DNA from: Altererythrobacter sp. Root672 | GTDB lineage: Bacteria > Pseudomonadota > Alphaproteobacteria > Sphingomonadales > Sphingomonadaceae | Assembly (NCBI RefSeq): GCF_001427865.1 | Contig: NZ_LMHH01000001.1 | Coordinates: forward strand, 1,302,001 to 1,366,000 | DNA: 64,000 nt | Reading direction: 5' to 3' | Shown: one piece after another, positions 17,194 through 25,772 of the stretch | How the letters are laid out: each line of letters starts with the position of its first letter | Numbering within the stretch: the first letter of the stretch is position 1 | Translations under genes and position numbers: made by a program | Notes under the pieces: model-generated | Databases searched by the model: none | Told to the model about the DNA's origin: nothing | What the model saw: the letters and a program-made list of their open reading frames with translations, nothing else

Positions 17194-17388
17194 ATGCCAG
17201 ACTGGCTTATCGTTGTACTGGTGATCCTGCTTTCGTTTTTGCTCTTGGGCAGTTGGTTTCTCGTGTCCTGGGGAATCCGCCGAAGAACCCGGCGTGGCCG
17301 GCGCTCGCGCATACTTCCCATGCGGGTCCGGCGGTCGCGCATCTTGCCCATGGAGGATCCCCCGAGAAGTCGGCGCAAGAACACCTGA
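17194..17388 (+). CDS. Hypothetical 64-residue single-pass membrane protein
   Basis: GGAGAAGG 7 nt before the ATG is a good ribosome-binding site. An N-terminal membrane helix (WLIVVLVILLSFLLLGSWFL) is followed by a strongly Arg-rich tail containing a near-duplicate RRSRILPM...RRSRILPM. It resembles the 55-residue protein at 17981 in design (short N-terminus, one helix, Arg tail). An open frame on the other strand (17151-17537) overlaps it. Confidence 0.5.
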   Translation: MPDWLIVVLVILLSFLLLGSWFLVSWGIRRRTRRGRRSRILPMRVRRSRILPMEDPPRSRRKNT

Positions 17389-17575
17389 GGCGCCCTTCGA
17401 TCAGTGCGAAGAGGGGCGGTGACTCCACCCAGGAGACTCTGACGTTCATACGCCTGTGCCATCTCGAGGACCTTCGCCCTCGTTTCTTCGTCTGCCTCAG
17501 CAGCCGGCGTCGGCATTTCGAATGCCCAGACCCGCAAGGGCCTTCACCTACGGGTAGAATCAGGGTTGTAAGCCT

Positions 17576-17758
17576 GTGGTCCTTGCCAACCCTGCCCTGC
17601 TCTCGACCGAAATTTGCGGGAAGAAGGACATTGCTTCGCTCGAGCGGCGGAGGCGCTGTGGCGAGTGCGGAGAGCAAAAAGCCCGCATTACTGCCGAGCC
17701 AATAGCGAAGCCCAGAAGCCCAAGTGGGTGCTCGCCTGGAAGAAGCCGGAAGAATAGC
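17576..17758 (+). pseudogene. Possible frameshifted zinc-ribbon-like small gene
   Basis: One frame gives SLERRRRCGECGEQKARITA with a CxxC knuckle. About 15 codons later another frame continues NSEAQKPKWVLAWKKPEE and stops at 17758. Together they read like one small zinc-ribbon protein broken by a frameshift. This is inference from texture only; a sequencing error would look the same. Confidence 0.22.
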
Positions 17759-17980
17759 GACAGGTCGAGGGAATCAGGCGCGCCGCATCAGGGGTCAAGC
17801 AAGGCACGACGCACCCGAGCGCCTTATAGCGTGCCCAGCAGCCACAACCTTAACCTTGATCATGCCGATACCAGGTGCTTGCGCCGACGATCAGGAGTAT
17901 GACCATGTCATCGCCGGCTCCATTAGGCCTGCCTGCGCCTGAGAGACACGGATGAGCTCCCGCCTGGCAGGAGCACAGAT
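17759..17980. other. Intergenic, nothing recognised
   Basis: Open frames here have no protein character. The stretch ends in CAGGAGCAC, the ribosome-binding site of the 17981 gene. Confidence 0.4.
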
Positions 17981-18148
17981 ATGTCCTGGATTCTCATTAC
18001 GGCCCTAATCGTTCTTGCCTTCTTCGCATGTGCGTGGGTCATGTGTGAATGGGTCGCCAGACGGATGCGTCGATTGCCGGCGCGTGGCAGTGACTCTGCC
18101 CAGAACAAGCGGCGCTTGCCAGCAGCTCATCCAGAGGTATGGCACTAG
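17981..18148 (+). CDS. Hypothetical 55-residue single-pass membrane protein
   Basis: The ATG at 17981 is preceded by CAGGAGCACAG. The protein starts MSWILITALIVLAFFACAWV (one membrane helix), then MCEWVARRMRRLPARG and a polar tail ending in EVWH. Its build matches the 64-residue protein at 17194. Its stop overlaps by 4 nt the stop of a convergent small gene on the other strand. Confidence 0.55.
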   Translation: MSWILITALIVLAFFACAWVMCEWVARRMRRLPARGSDSAQNKRRLPAAHPEVWH

Positions 18149-18312
18149 GACAGAACCGGAGCGCCGGTCCCTCCTCCACTTTGAGCCTTGGCTTCGTATT
18201 CCTCAGCCAGCTCGATCAACGCATCGGCGGTGCGTTGGTCGGCCCCCCGCGCCATTCGACGGCATCTCTTGGCCTCCGCGGTATAGTAGGTGAGATCGTC
18301 CTCATCGGGCAT
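18145..18312 (-). CDS. Hypothetical 55-residue helical protein
   Basis: A short frame from ATG 18312 with clear protein texture: DEDDLTYYTAEAKRCRRMAR then ADALIELAEEYEAKAQ and a Gly-rich end. Small proteins with the pattern Y-x-x-x-A-x-x-C/R-x-x-A ... L-x-x-L-A-x-E-Y-E are, to my knowledge, frequent orphans in sphingomonads and predicted to form helical hairpins. No function known. Confidence 0.5.
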   Translation of the reverse strand: MPDEDDLTYYTAEAKRCRRMARGADQRTADALIELAEEYEAKAQSGGGTGAPVLS

Positions 18313-18395
18313 AACGAGCTTACCGATGTAAGCTGTTGTCGTTCCTAACTTAACATTGCCGCGCTTGCGGCTGACAAGCTGCGATCATCCGACCA

Positions 18396-20513
18396 TCATG
18401 GCAGCGTGCGCAGCTTTGGCTCGCGAGCCCAATAGCGCTTTGCTGCTGCTTCGACGAAGGTCTTATCGAGCGCGACCACACCCTCGTCGGGCTGGACCCC
18501 GGCCTTGTCGAGCAGCGGCTGCGCGGCGGGAGTATGGCCGATCGCTTTGAGATGCCCGAAGGCATCCATGACAAACTGGATTGCCGCAGCCTCGCCAAGC
18601 AAAAGTTTGGTTCCTTCCGCCGAGAGAGCAATCGCCACCGCGTCGACCAGCACCGATGGGAAACCAGCAAGTTGTCCGTCCGCCTTGAGTATTGAACCAT
18701 CGGACAGCTTCGCGCCGCCGATCCTGGGCGCGATGACGATCGCGCGGGCGCCAGCGTCAGCGATCTGCTTGGTCAGGGCCGTCACGGTCTTCGCATCCGA
18801 TCCGTCCGCAACGAGAATGCCAATCGCTCTTCCCTTGATCGAGTCCGGGGTCAGCGGCCCCTCGATGATGCGAAGCGCCGGTGAAAGCTTGAGATCCTGA
18901 ACCGGCGTGACCGATTTCGAGGCCGGAGGAACGGCCATATTGAGCCCTTCGGCCACGCGCTTGGCCAACGACGGATCGACGTTGACGAGGTTCGACAGCA
19001 TCCGCGTGCGGACATGCTCGAGCCCAACCTTGGACAATTCAAACACGAGCGCGAACGCAAGATGCGCCTGTTCTGGCGCCGCCAGCGAGCGGAAGAACAG
19101 CCGCGCCTGGCTGTAGTGGTCGGCAAAGCTCTCCGGGCGAAGGCGAAGCTTGTCGCCTTGCTCTTCGGCGCCATCGGCACTCGCGAAAGTCCCAAAGCCG
19201 GTCACCGGGCATTCGCGCGGTCCCGGCTCATCGCTGGGGCGTTGCTCCGCGCCTTCAGATAGCCCGTTGGGCTCGTAGTTGGTTCGCCCCTTGGGAATGG
19301 CCATCTGCATCATGCCGTCGCGCTGGAAATTCATCACTGGGCACTTCGGCGCGTTCACTGGCAACTGATGGAAGTTGGCGGTGCCGAGACGGCTCTTCTG
19401 GGTGTCGAGGTACGAGAACAACCGGCCCTGGAGGAGCGGATCGTTGGTGAAGTCGACGCCTGGGACAATGTTCGCCGGGCAGTAGGCAACCTGCTCGGTC
19501 TCGGCGAAGAAGTTATCCGGGTACCGGTCGAGTACCATCCGACCGATCGGTCGCACGGGGAGCACTTCCTCGGGAATGATCTTGGTCGGATCGAGCACGT
19601 CGAATGGGAGGGAGTCTGCAAAATCCTGGTCGAAGGCCTGAATACCGAGTTCCCATTCCGGGAAGTTGCCAGTGTCGATCGCTTCGAACAAGTCGCGGCG
19701 ATGGAAATCGGGATCGGCACCGGCGATTTTGACCGCCTCGTCCCAGCACGTCGATTGCAGGCCCTGCGTGGGCTTCCAGTGGAACTTGACGAAAGTCGAC
19801 TTCCCCGCGGCATTGACCAGGCGGAAGGTGTGCACACCAAACCCCTGCATCGTGCGCAGTGAGCGCGGAATGGTCCTGTCGGACATCGCCCACATGATCA
19901 TGTGGGTGGATTCCGGCATGAGCGAGATGAAATCCCAAAAGGTGTCGTGCGCAGTCGCGGATTGCGGATAGCCACGGTCGGCTTCCATCTTCACCGCGTG
20001 CACGAGATCGGGAAACTTGATCGCATCCTGGATGAAAAAGACCGGGATGTTATTGCCGACGAGGTCCCAGTTGCCTTCCTGGGTATAAAATTTGACGGCG
20101 AACCCCCGCACGTCGCGCGGCGTATCGACTGAGCCCGCCCCACCGGCGACCGTCGAGAAGCGCACGAACACAGGCGTTCTTTCGTCGGGGCGTTGGAAGA
20201 TGTCCGCCTTCGTAAGCTCGGCTAAGCTCTCATAGACCTCGAAAAAGCCGTGCGCTGCCGTACCGCGCGCATGAACAATGCGCTCCGGGATGCGCTCGTG
20301 ATCGAAGTGGAAGATCTTCTCACGGAGAACGAAATCCTCCAGCAGTACGGGACCGCGCGACCCGGCCTTCAGCTGGTTCTGATTGTCAGAGACACGGATG
20401 CCCTGGTTGGTTGTGAGGTGGTCTTCACCCGTGTGCGGACCCTTTTCCGGCACATGCTGGTGAAGCTCTCCGCCGGGTGCCACGTCGGATGTGAATTTGC
20501 TCTTGGTGGCCAT
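18396..20513 (-). CDS. katE: Large-subunit catalase HPII
   Basis: Decomposes hydrogen peroxide to water and oxygen; cytosolic haem tetramer. At 705 residues it is the long clade. The N-terminal region contains [20 protein letters not shown], the catalytic His lies in [14 protein letters not shown], and the distal Asn region reads [20 protein letters not shown]. The haem-proximal Tyr region is in [22 protein letters not shown]-terminal flavodoxin/GATase1-like domain ([17 protein letters not shown]) closes the protein. CAGGAGCGCGAG precedes the ATG. It is probably part of a general or oxidative stress response; oxyR lies elsewhere in the window (39.7 kb). Confidence 0.95.
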   Translation of the reverse strand: MATKSKFTSDVAPGGELHQHVPEKGPHTGEDHLTTNQGIRVSDNQNQLKAGSRGPVLLEDFVLREKIFHFDHERIPERIVHARGTAAHGFFEVYESLAELTKADIFQRPDERTPVFVRFSTVAGGAGSVDTPRDVRGFAVKFYTQEGNWDLVGNNIPVFFIQDAIKFPDLVHAVKMEADRGYPQSATAHDTFWDFISLMPESTHMIMWAMSDRTIPRSLRTMQGFGVHTFRLVNAAGKSTFVKFHWKPTQGLQSTCWDEAVKIAGADPDFHRRDLFEAIDTGNFPEWELGIQAFDQDFADSLPFDVLDPTKIIPEEVLPVRPIGRMVLDRYPDNFFAETEQVAYCPANIVPGVDFTNDPLLQGRLFSYLDTQKSRLGTANFHQLPVNAPKCPVMNFQRDGMMQMAIPKGRTNYEPNGLSEGAEQRPSDEPGPRECPVTGFGTFASADGAEEQGDKLRLRPESFADHYSQARLFFRSLAAPEQAHLAFALVFELSKVGLEHVRTRMLSNLVNVDPSLAKRVAEGLNMAVPPASKSVTPVQDLKLSPALRIIEGPLTPDSIKGRAIGILVADGSDAKTVTALTKQIADAGARAIVIAPRIGGAKLSDGSILKADGQLAGFPSVLVDAVAIALSAEGTKLLLGEAAAIQFVMDAFGHLKAIGHTPAAQPLLDKAGVQPDEGVVALDKTFVEAAAKRYWAREPKLRTLP

Positions 20514-20730
20514 CTCGCGCTCCTGCTGATTTCTGGCACGCTCAGGCTCGGCATGCGATCCTCAACCGCCGGGCGGATGCAAAGGTCCATGATTGCCAAA
20601 TGTCACTATCTGCCCACCGGACGCTCGTTCCGACAGATGTCGAGGACTCCACTTAAGTCGGCCGTTCCGGGTGCCATTGTCTGTCGCGAAGCATTGCGCA
20701 GGGAAGAACCACAGCAGCAAATCAGGGGTC

Positions 20731-21024
20731 ATGATGTTCACCAACGACGCATATCGCCGCTGGCTCAATCTTGGCTTCGATGCCTGGGTGCTGGGAGTTG
20801 AGGCCTCCACGGTCATCGCCTTGAGGGCATCTAAGGCGGCCATGGGTGGTGACGCCGATGGCCGGGAGGCGCGGCGCATGATCAATGAAAAGGTCACCGC
20901 CGCGATCGAACTGCAAACGGCGTTTCTGACGGGACGCCTGGGAACCGATCCTGCTTCCGCCACGAAACGCGTCGTGCGCAAGTACACGCGCAAAGTTCGA
21001 GCTAACCGACGGCGCTTGTCTTAG
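20731..21024 (+). CDS. Hypothetical 97-residue protein
   Basis: The ATG at 20731 (or 20734) follows a GGGG run; the frame is open leftwards to 20593 but that part lacks protein character. The product is alpha-helical with a hydrophobic centre (AYRRWLNLGFDAWVLGVEAS, then IELQTAFLTGR) and a very basic C-terminus (KRVVRKYTRKVRANRRRLS). It faces away from katE. The layout recalls small phasin-like or polyhydroxyalkanoate-associated helical proteins, but I cannot assign it. Confidence 0.55.
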   Translation: MMFTNDAYRRWLNLGFDAWVLGVEASTVIALRASKAAMGGDADGREARRMINEKVTAAIELQTAFLTGRLGTDPASATKRVVRKYTRKVRANRRRLS

Positions 21025-21084
21025 GGCCATCAAGGCCCCTGGGATCAACTAGCTTCTCCGCCCGACAAGGCTCGAGTGCGGAGT

Positions 21085-22203
21085 CTATGCGTCGCGCGTT
21101 AGAGGCATAAGAAATGTGAAGCGCGTTTCACTTTCGTTCGAGACCAGCCCAATCGATCCCTCGTGCGCTTTGGCAATTTCGCTGACGATGAACAACCCAA
21201 GGCCTAGCCCGTTCTGGCTGCTGCGCACCGTCCCGCGGAAGAAAGGTTGAAAGAGCTGATCTTGCGTCGCGGCGTCGATCGGCGCGCCACCATTCGCAAC
21301 AGAAATAGAAAGCCGATCACCCAGCGTGTCAGCCGTCAATCTGATCGGGGCTTCTGGATCCCCATGCGTAACCGCGTTCGATAGCAGATTGCCTACGAGT
21401 TGGCCGATCTTGACCCGGTCGCAATAGACTGGATCCTCAATCGATAAGGCGATGTCGAACACACGGTCCGGCGCGATGGTGCGCATTTCGGCGACAACTT
21501 GTTCAAGGACGGGTTGGAGCGGCTCTCGGCTATCGCAAGTTATCTCAAAGCCGTTGCCGAGCCGATTTCGGGCAAAGTCGAGCACGTTGTCGATCAGCGC
21601 CGACGCCCGTTTGCCGCTTGCCAACATCTCCCTGAGAATCAGATCGCCACGCTCGCTGAGCTGTTCGCGAGCTTGCAACATTTGAACGCCCGCCGTGATT
21701 GCGGCGAGCGGATTGCGCAGATCATGTCCGAGCACTGCGATGAACTGCTCTCGGAGAATCGCAGCATCTTGCTCAGCAGCAAACGCTGCTTCGACCTTGG
21801 TCAGTGACGCACGCAAGCCCCGCTCGTAACCAAGGCGGTCCACCGCCTTCAACAAAGTGAAGCGGGTAAAATGGTGCTTCCCCGCCTCGTCACGCTTCTC
21901 CGTCGCATTTGCGATCACGGGGATCTTGGAGCCGTCGGCATGGATCAGATCGAGCGCTATCTCATCAACGAAACCCTGCAGCCTCAGCAACGGCGCCAAG
22001 TGGGTTTCGTAGGCTATGCGGCCTCCGAAGCTCAGCACATCAAGGAATGAACGCCCCAACAACTCGCTGGCTGTTAGCCCTAACCAATTGGCGAGTGTTC
22101 GGTTCGCTTTGACGATGCGCGTATCGGGCGACAGCGAGATGTAGCCGCAGGGCGCTTGCTCATAGAGGTCGGAGAGATCCTCGGTAGGGAAGGTGTCAGA
22201 CAA
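21085..22203 (-). CDS. PAS-domain sensor histidine kinase, partner of RsbQ-like hydrolase
   Basis: 372 residues, cytosolic (no membrane segment). A PAS domain occupies about 8-120 (YEQAPCGYISLSPD, ANRTLANWLGLTASELLGRS). A HisKA domain follows with the H-box FIAVLGHDLRNPLAAI, then an HATPase_c domain with the N-box GQLVGNLLSNAVTHGD and G-box GLGLGLFIVSEIAKAHEG. The start is a TTG at 22203 that overlaps the hydrolase stop by 8 nt, so expression is coupled. By analogy with the Bacillus RsbQ-RsbP pair, where the hydrolase feeds a PAS-bearing regulator, the PAS domain may read a product or ligand of the hydrolase. No response regulator lies next to it. Confidence 0.85.
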   Translation of the reverse strand: MSDTFPTEDLSDLYEQAPCGYISLSPDTRIVKANRTLANWLGLTASELLGRSFLDVLSFGGRIAYETHLAPLLRLQGFVDEIALDLIHADGSKIPVIANATEKRDEAGKHHFTRFTLLKAVDRLGYERGLRASLTKVEAAFAAEQDAAILREQFIAVLGHDLRNPLAAITAGVQMLQAREQLSERGDLILREMLASGKRASALIDNVLDFARNRLGNGFEITCDSREPLQPVLEQVVAEMRTIAPDRVFDIALSIEDPVYCDRVKIGQLVGNLLSNAVTHGDPEAPIRLTADTLGDRLSISVANGGAPIDAATQDQLFQPFFRGTVRSSQNGLGLGLFIVSEIAKAHEGSIGLVSNESETRFTFLMPLTRDA

Positions 22204-22981
22204 ACGCGCGGATCGCCGCCGTCACTTCCTCTGGAGCGCTCAAGTTCGGGCAGTGGCCGGTTGCATCGAGCAAGACATAGGTGCTGCCGGGGATCCGGGA
22301 ATGAACGTATTCACCGACGGTCGAGGGGGCGATGATGTCTTCCCGGCATTGCAGCACGAGCGTTCGGGCTTTGATTGCCGGCAGGTCATCGCGGTTGTCA
22401 GACAGAAACGTGACCCTGGCGAACTCGCGAGCGATCTTCGGATCGGTATGGCAGAAACTACTGGTCAACCGCTCGCCGAGTTCCGGACGGTCCGGATTGC
22501 CCATGATCGCAGGGCCCATCGCCGCCGACCAGCCGAGATGATTTTCCGCAAGAAACTCGAGCAGTTCGTCTATTTGCGCGCGGGAAAACCCGCCGTGATA
22601 GCTGTCGTCATCCAGGTAGCGGGCCGAAGGTCCGACCATGACGAGCTCGGAGAACATCTCAGGGGCCTTTAACGATGCCAGCGCACCGATCATCGCGCTT
22701 ACCGAGTGCCCTACGAACACGGCGCCATGGAACCCGAGGGTACGGCCGATTTCAACTACGTCGTCGGCGTAGCCGTTCAAACTCGAATACTTCGAAGAAT
22801 CATAGGCCGACAAATCGGATCTGCCGGCTCCGACGTAGTCGAAGAGGATGACGCGAAAATCCTGTTCGAACGAGGGAGCAACGGCGTCCCACATCTGCTG
22901 GTCGCACCCGAAACCGTGCGCAAACATCATCGAGCGGGAACCGGTTCCAGTGACTTTCACATTGTTTCGAGCAAGAACCAT
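22196..22981 (-). CDS. RsbQ/KAI2-like alpha/beta hydrolase
   Basis: 261 residues, very close to Bacillus RsbQ in motifs: MMFAHGFGCDQQMWDAVAP, VILFDYVGAGRSDLSAYD, VFVGHSVSAMIGALAS and FCHTDPKIAREFARVTFLSD. The catalytic triad reads as S93 (GHSVSA), D215 (REDIIAP) and H243 (TGHCPNL). RsbQ-type hydrolases share the fold of plant karrikin/strigolactone receptors and act as partners of PAS-domain stress regulators. GAAGGTGG precedes the ATG. The natural ligand is unknown. Confidence 0.88.
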   Translation of the reverse strand: MVLARNNVKVTGTGSRSMMFAHGFGCDQQMWDAVAPSFEQDFRVILFDYVGAGRSDLSAYDSSKYSSLNGYADDVVEIGRTLGFHGAVFVGHSVSAMIGALASLKAPEMFSELVMVGPSARYLDDDSYHGGFSRAQIDELLEFLAENHLGWSAAMGPAIMGNPDRPELGERLTSSFCHTDPKIAREFARVTFLSDNRDDLPAIKARTLVLQCREDIIAPSTVGEYVHSRIPGSTYVLLDATGHCPNLSAPEEVTAAIRAFV

Positions 22982-23096
22982 CCACCTTCATATCGCAGGC
23001 GAACGACAAGCTGCCCATCCAAATCTGCGGTGGGGTCAAATGGATGCCGGCCATTGGTTCCGCTCTTTCACCTATGCCCCGCTTGCTTGGCTTCAG

Positions 23097-24452
23097 TCAG
23101 GGCCAAGTGAAGAACAAGCTGTTTGGATCATATTTCGCGCGCAAGCTCTGCAGGCGCTGGAGGATTTGCGGTTCGAAGCATTCGGCCACACGCCCCGGCG
23201 ACGCGGTCAAATCTGCTTCGCCAACGTAACGGCCTGAGCGAAAGAGGCTGAGCGCCGCGTCGACCCGCCGCACCCAAGCTCGGTTTACGTCATCGTCGGT
23301 CGCGTTGTCCCACATGGCGTAGATGCCGACACCCGTACCGCCGCCCACCGAGAGGGCACCATCTCTCGGTAGACAAACTCGTGAGTGGCCGCCGTAAGCC
23401 ACCAGATCGATCGTCGAATGAGGGCTGCGCGCGGGGATGTCATGAACTGCGAGCAATAGCTCGCCCAACTTAGCGGTGGCCCACAGGTGATCCGCTGCAA
23501 CGCGCTTTCCGCTTGGCATTGGCGACAGCTTGAACAGTTCGACGAACGGCAAGATCTCGGTGCAAGGATCGCCAATGGTGGTCGCTCCACGAGGTGGGGA
23601 GGCGAAGGACGACACTCGCGATCTCGCGTCAGCTTCGTCGTCTCCGCAGGCCGAAACCCGAAGCACGATGGCCTGCTCACCCGTGTCCCAATGCGACATC
23701 AGGAAGCAGCCGACTTCGGTTTCCGGAGCGGCCGCATCCGTCGCGGCCGTGAGCCAGTCGGCCAGTAGCGGCGCGCTAGCGGCAGGAAAGGCGCCTCGCC
23801 AGGCGCAGGTGACAGTTGGTAGCGGCCGGAGGGTGATGTGGTACGCAATCACCGCGGCGAAGAACCCGGGTCCTCCTCCACGAGCTGCCCAGAAGAGGTC
23901 CGGATGATTGCTCTCGCTGGCCAAGACAGTCTCACCATCCGCCAAGACCATTTCGATTGTGATGACGCTGGCGCAAGCTGCACCCCATTCGCCTGAATTC
24001 CAGCCGAAGCCGCCATTGAGGAGGTAACCGCTCACGCACACATCGGCGCAATGGCCAACCGGGAAAGCGAACCCGTGCGCGGCAAGCTTCTGGCTCAGCA
24101 CGTCGCCGCGCACGCCCGCTCCAATTCGGGCAACGCGGGCCGCGCTGTCTATTTCGATGAAGTCCAACGCGCCGAGGTCAAGTAGCAATCCGCGATCCCG
24201 TAGTGCAGCACCACCATAGTGGTGGCCACCTCCCCGCGGAGACACCTTCAAGCCGTTTGCTGTCGCAAAGCGAACCACTTCAACCACTTGGTCTACGGAG
24301 CGAACCGTTATAATCCCATCTGGTTGCCGGGCCTGAGCGAGCCGCTTGTTCCAGATCGCCCGATCGCACTCTTCAGAGTACCCGGCTGAGCCCCTCATGG
24401 TCACACTCGCTAACGCCGCTGCAAGGGCATCTAAGGGCGAGCGGGCACACAC
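23097..24452 (-). CDS. FAD-binding oxidoreductase (berberine bridge enzyme-like)
   Basis: 451 residues, PCMH-type FAD domain plus C-terminal BBE segment. The N-terminal FAD domain contains PRGGGHHYGG, where the first His (H77) is the usual 8-alpha-histidyl FAD link. VGHCADVCVSGYLLNGGFGW offers a Cys (C135) at the position of the 6-S-cysteinyl link, so bicovalent FAD is possible. The C-terminal NSLFFTWP replaces the usual NxNI-type ending. Family members oxidise sugars, alcohols or secondary metabolites with O2; the substrate here is unknown. An inner ATG at 24398 is a credible alternative start. It lies between the RsbQ-kinase pair and the LOV regulator. Confidence 0.82.
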   Translation of the reverse strand: MCARSPLDALAAALASVTMRGSAGYSEECDRAIWNKRLAQARQPDGIITVRSVDQVVEVVRFATANGLKVSPRGGGHHYGGAALRDRGLLLDLGALDFIEIDSAARVARIGAGVRGDVLSQKLAAHGFAFPVGHCADVCVSGYLLNGGFGWNSGEWGAACASVITIEMVLADGETVLASESNHPDLFWAARGGGPGFFAAVIAYHITLRPLPTVTCAWRGAFPAASAPLLADWLTAATDAAAPETEVGCFLMSHWDTGEQAIVLRVSACGDDEADARSRVSSFASPPRGATTIGDPCTEILPFVELFKLSPMPSGKRVAADHLWATAKLGELLLAVHDIPARSPHSTIDLVAYGGHSRVCLPRDGALSVGGGTGVGIYAMWDNATDDDVNRAWVRRVDAALSLFRSGRYVGEADLTASPGRVAECFEPQILQRLQSLRAKYDPNSLFFTWP

Positions 24453-24461
24453 TCCCTGCTA

Positions 24462-24486
24462 ATCGAATACCTCGCCAAACAGTTCC
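24462..24486 (-). promoter_or_regulatory. EcfG-like promoter candidate, one mismatch in -10
   Basis: On the minus strand GGAAC, 16 nt, then CGAT, against the general-stress consensus GGAAC-N16/17-CGTT. It lies about 10 nt before the annotated start of the FAD oxidoreductase, so it would favour the inner start at 24398. Confidence 0.3.
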
Positions 24487-24534
24487 GGCTCCCCGAGCCA
24501 AACCGACGCGGAGACTTGGCCGAATGACCTGTGC

Positions 24535-24570
24535 TGGCCGATAGCGGATCGTCCGCTCGTATCGGCTAGG
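24535..24570. repeat. Dispersed repeat copy (GATAGCGGATCGTCCGC)
   Basis: GGCCGATAGCGGATCGTCCG with a further half-palindrome CGGCTAGGCG; related to 29028-29078. Confidence 0.5.
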
Positions 24571-24834
24571 CGCGATAAGCAGTCGCTCACGCGTACAACT
24601 TTGGTCTGGGCGACCGGCTGGGCTATCAAAGCCCGCTCTTCAATTGCCCACCGGCGTACTTCGACAAAGCCCATTCGATGGTCGGGGTGTTGGGGAAGGC
24701 ACTCCGACGACCTTCGCGTGAGGCGAAGAGAGATCCGCCACCCGTTCTGTAAGGCGTCAGGTGCGACAACCGCATCCGGACCGCCGTCAAGTTGAAGCTT
24801 TGCAAGCCAGATCGGGCGCGGCTAAACTCATGCC

Positions 24835-25443
24835 GTGTCCGGATCCGCCGACCTAGATGATCTATTACGTTCGCTCTGCAATTCACCGATTGCGACCGTG
24901 GTTACCAATCCGCGAGCACCGGATAATCCCATCGTCGGGGTCAACGAGGCGTTCACCCGGCTGACCGGTTACGCAGCTTCCGAAGCCATTGGCCGGAACT
25001 GCCGGTTTTTGGCCGGCGGCCACACGAGACAAGCCGGCACAAGCATCCTCCGAGAGGCAATCGTAAGGCAACGACCCGTCTTGACCGAATTGTTGAATTA
25101 CCGACAAGATCAGACGCCCTTCCGGAACGCAGTAATGATCGCCCCTCTTTTCGACGGTGAGGGCAGGCTGGAGTATTTCATCGGGTCGCAGATGGAGGTC
25201 GGCGGCGGTGATATGCCCTCGGTCGCCCGCAAGGAGGCGTCGAGGGAGCTGATCAACAGGCTGACGCCTCGCCAACGGCAGGTGCTCGGCGAGATGATAC
25301 TCGGCTATCGCAACAAGCAGATCGCCGCACGGCTGGGCTTAAGTGAAAAGACGGTGAAGATGCATCGCAGCCTTTTGCTTGAGCGATTGGGCGCCATTTC
25401 GTCCATGGAAGCGGTCCGGATAGCGGTCGAGGCTGGAATCTGA
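24835..25443 (+). CDS. EL222-like LOV-HTH blue-light transcription factor
   Basis: 202 residues from GTG. A LOV domain (about 14-125) carries GRNCRFLAGG with the photoactive Cys at C56, PVLTELLNYRQDQTPFRNAV and LEYFIGSQMEV. A linker helix and a LuxR/GerE HTH follow (about 140-200: LTPRQRQVLGEMILGYRNKQ, ARLGLSEKTVKMHRSLLLER). This is the exact architecture, and close to the sequence, of EL222 from Erythrobacter litoralis. In EL222 blue light forms a flavin-Cys adduct, frees the HTH and drives dimerisation on DNA. FMN binding and light response are therefore expected. Targets are unknown; the neighbouring stress genes are candidates. Confidence 0.92.
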   Translation: MSGSADLDDLLRSLCNSPIATVVTNPRAPDNPIVGVNEAFTRLTGYAASEAIGRNCRFLAGGHTRQAGTSILREAIVRQRPVLTELLNYRQDQTPFRNAVMIAPLFDGEGRLEYFIGSQMEVGGGDMPSVARKEASRELINRLTPRQRQVLGEMILGYRNKQIAARLGLSEKTVKMHRSLLLERLGAISSMEAVRIAVEAGI

Positions 25444-25444
25444 G

Positions 25445-25772
25445 TTAGTAGTCTCGGGGGCTTGCGAAGCCGGCGATGGCGTGCGGCAAGAACAAGTCTA
25501 TGCCGAACGATCGGAGGTGGTCCTTGGCCTGGCCGACCGACATGCGCGCCTGGGCGCGTACTCGCTCGCGTCCCAGCAGGGACACGAACTTGACGTTGCC
25601 CGCAGCGGCGTCCTTTCGTGGGCTCTTGCCGGGCCTTCGCGTCGCTGTCGTCGGCATCGAGGAGGTCGGCCGCAGTCTCGAATGCCAGACCGATGCGCGT
25701 CTGCGCCGGGTCGAACAGCCAGTCGATTTCCCCACAGACTAGCTTCCCGCCGTGGACAGCGTGACGTCGACT
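25445..25772 (-). pseudogene. Remnant of a polyprenyl (farnesyl/geranylgeranyl) diphosphate synthase gene
   Basis: Directly after the ispH stop one minus-strand frame reads KLVCGEIDWLFDPAQTRIGL then AFETAADLLDADDSDAK, which looks like the second Asp-rich region of an IspA/CrtE synthase with its first Asp lost. A different frame then gives KDAAAGNVKFVSLLGRERVR and AQARMSVGQAKDHL...FGIDL, the standard C-terminal end of these enzymes, ending in a stop at 25445. The two parts are joined only through a frameshift near 25615, and most of the roughly 300-residue enzyme is missing. It should be inactive. Confidence 0.75.

Larger units (their letters stand above)
24453..24834. other. Intergenic region between FAD oxidoreductase and LOV regulator
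   Basis: Contains a dispersed repeat copy near 24535-24570 and a GGAAC-N16-CGAT sequence on the minus strand at 24462-24486. The open frames crossing it are not convincing. As the divergent regulatory region of a light regulator gene it is a natural place to look for LOV-HTH binding. Confidence 0.45.

Noticed and set aside
24459-24886. Small frames between the flavoenzyme and the LOV regulator
   Set aside because: They overlap each other and a dispersed repeat and show no conserved motif or start signal.
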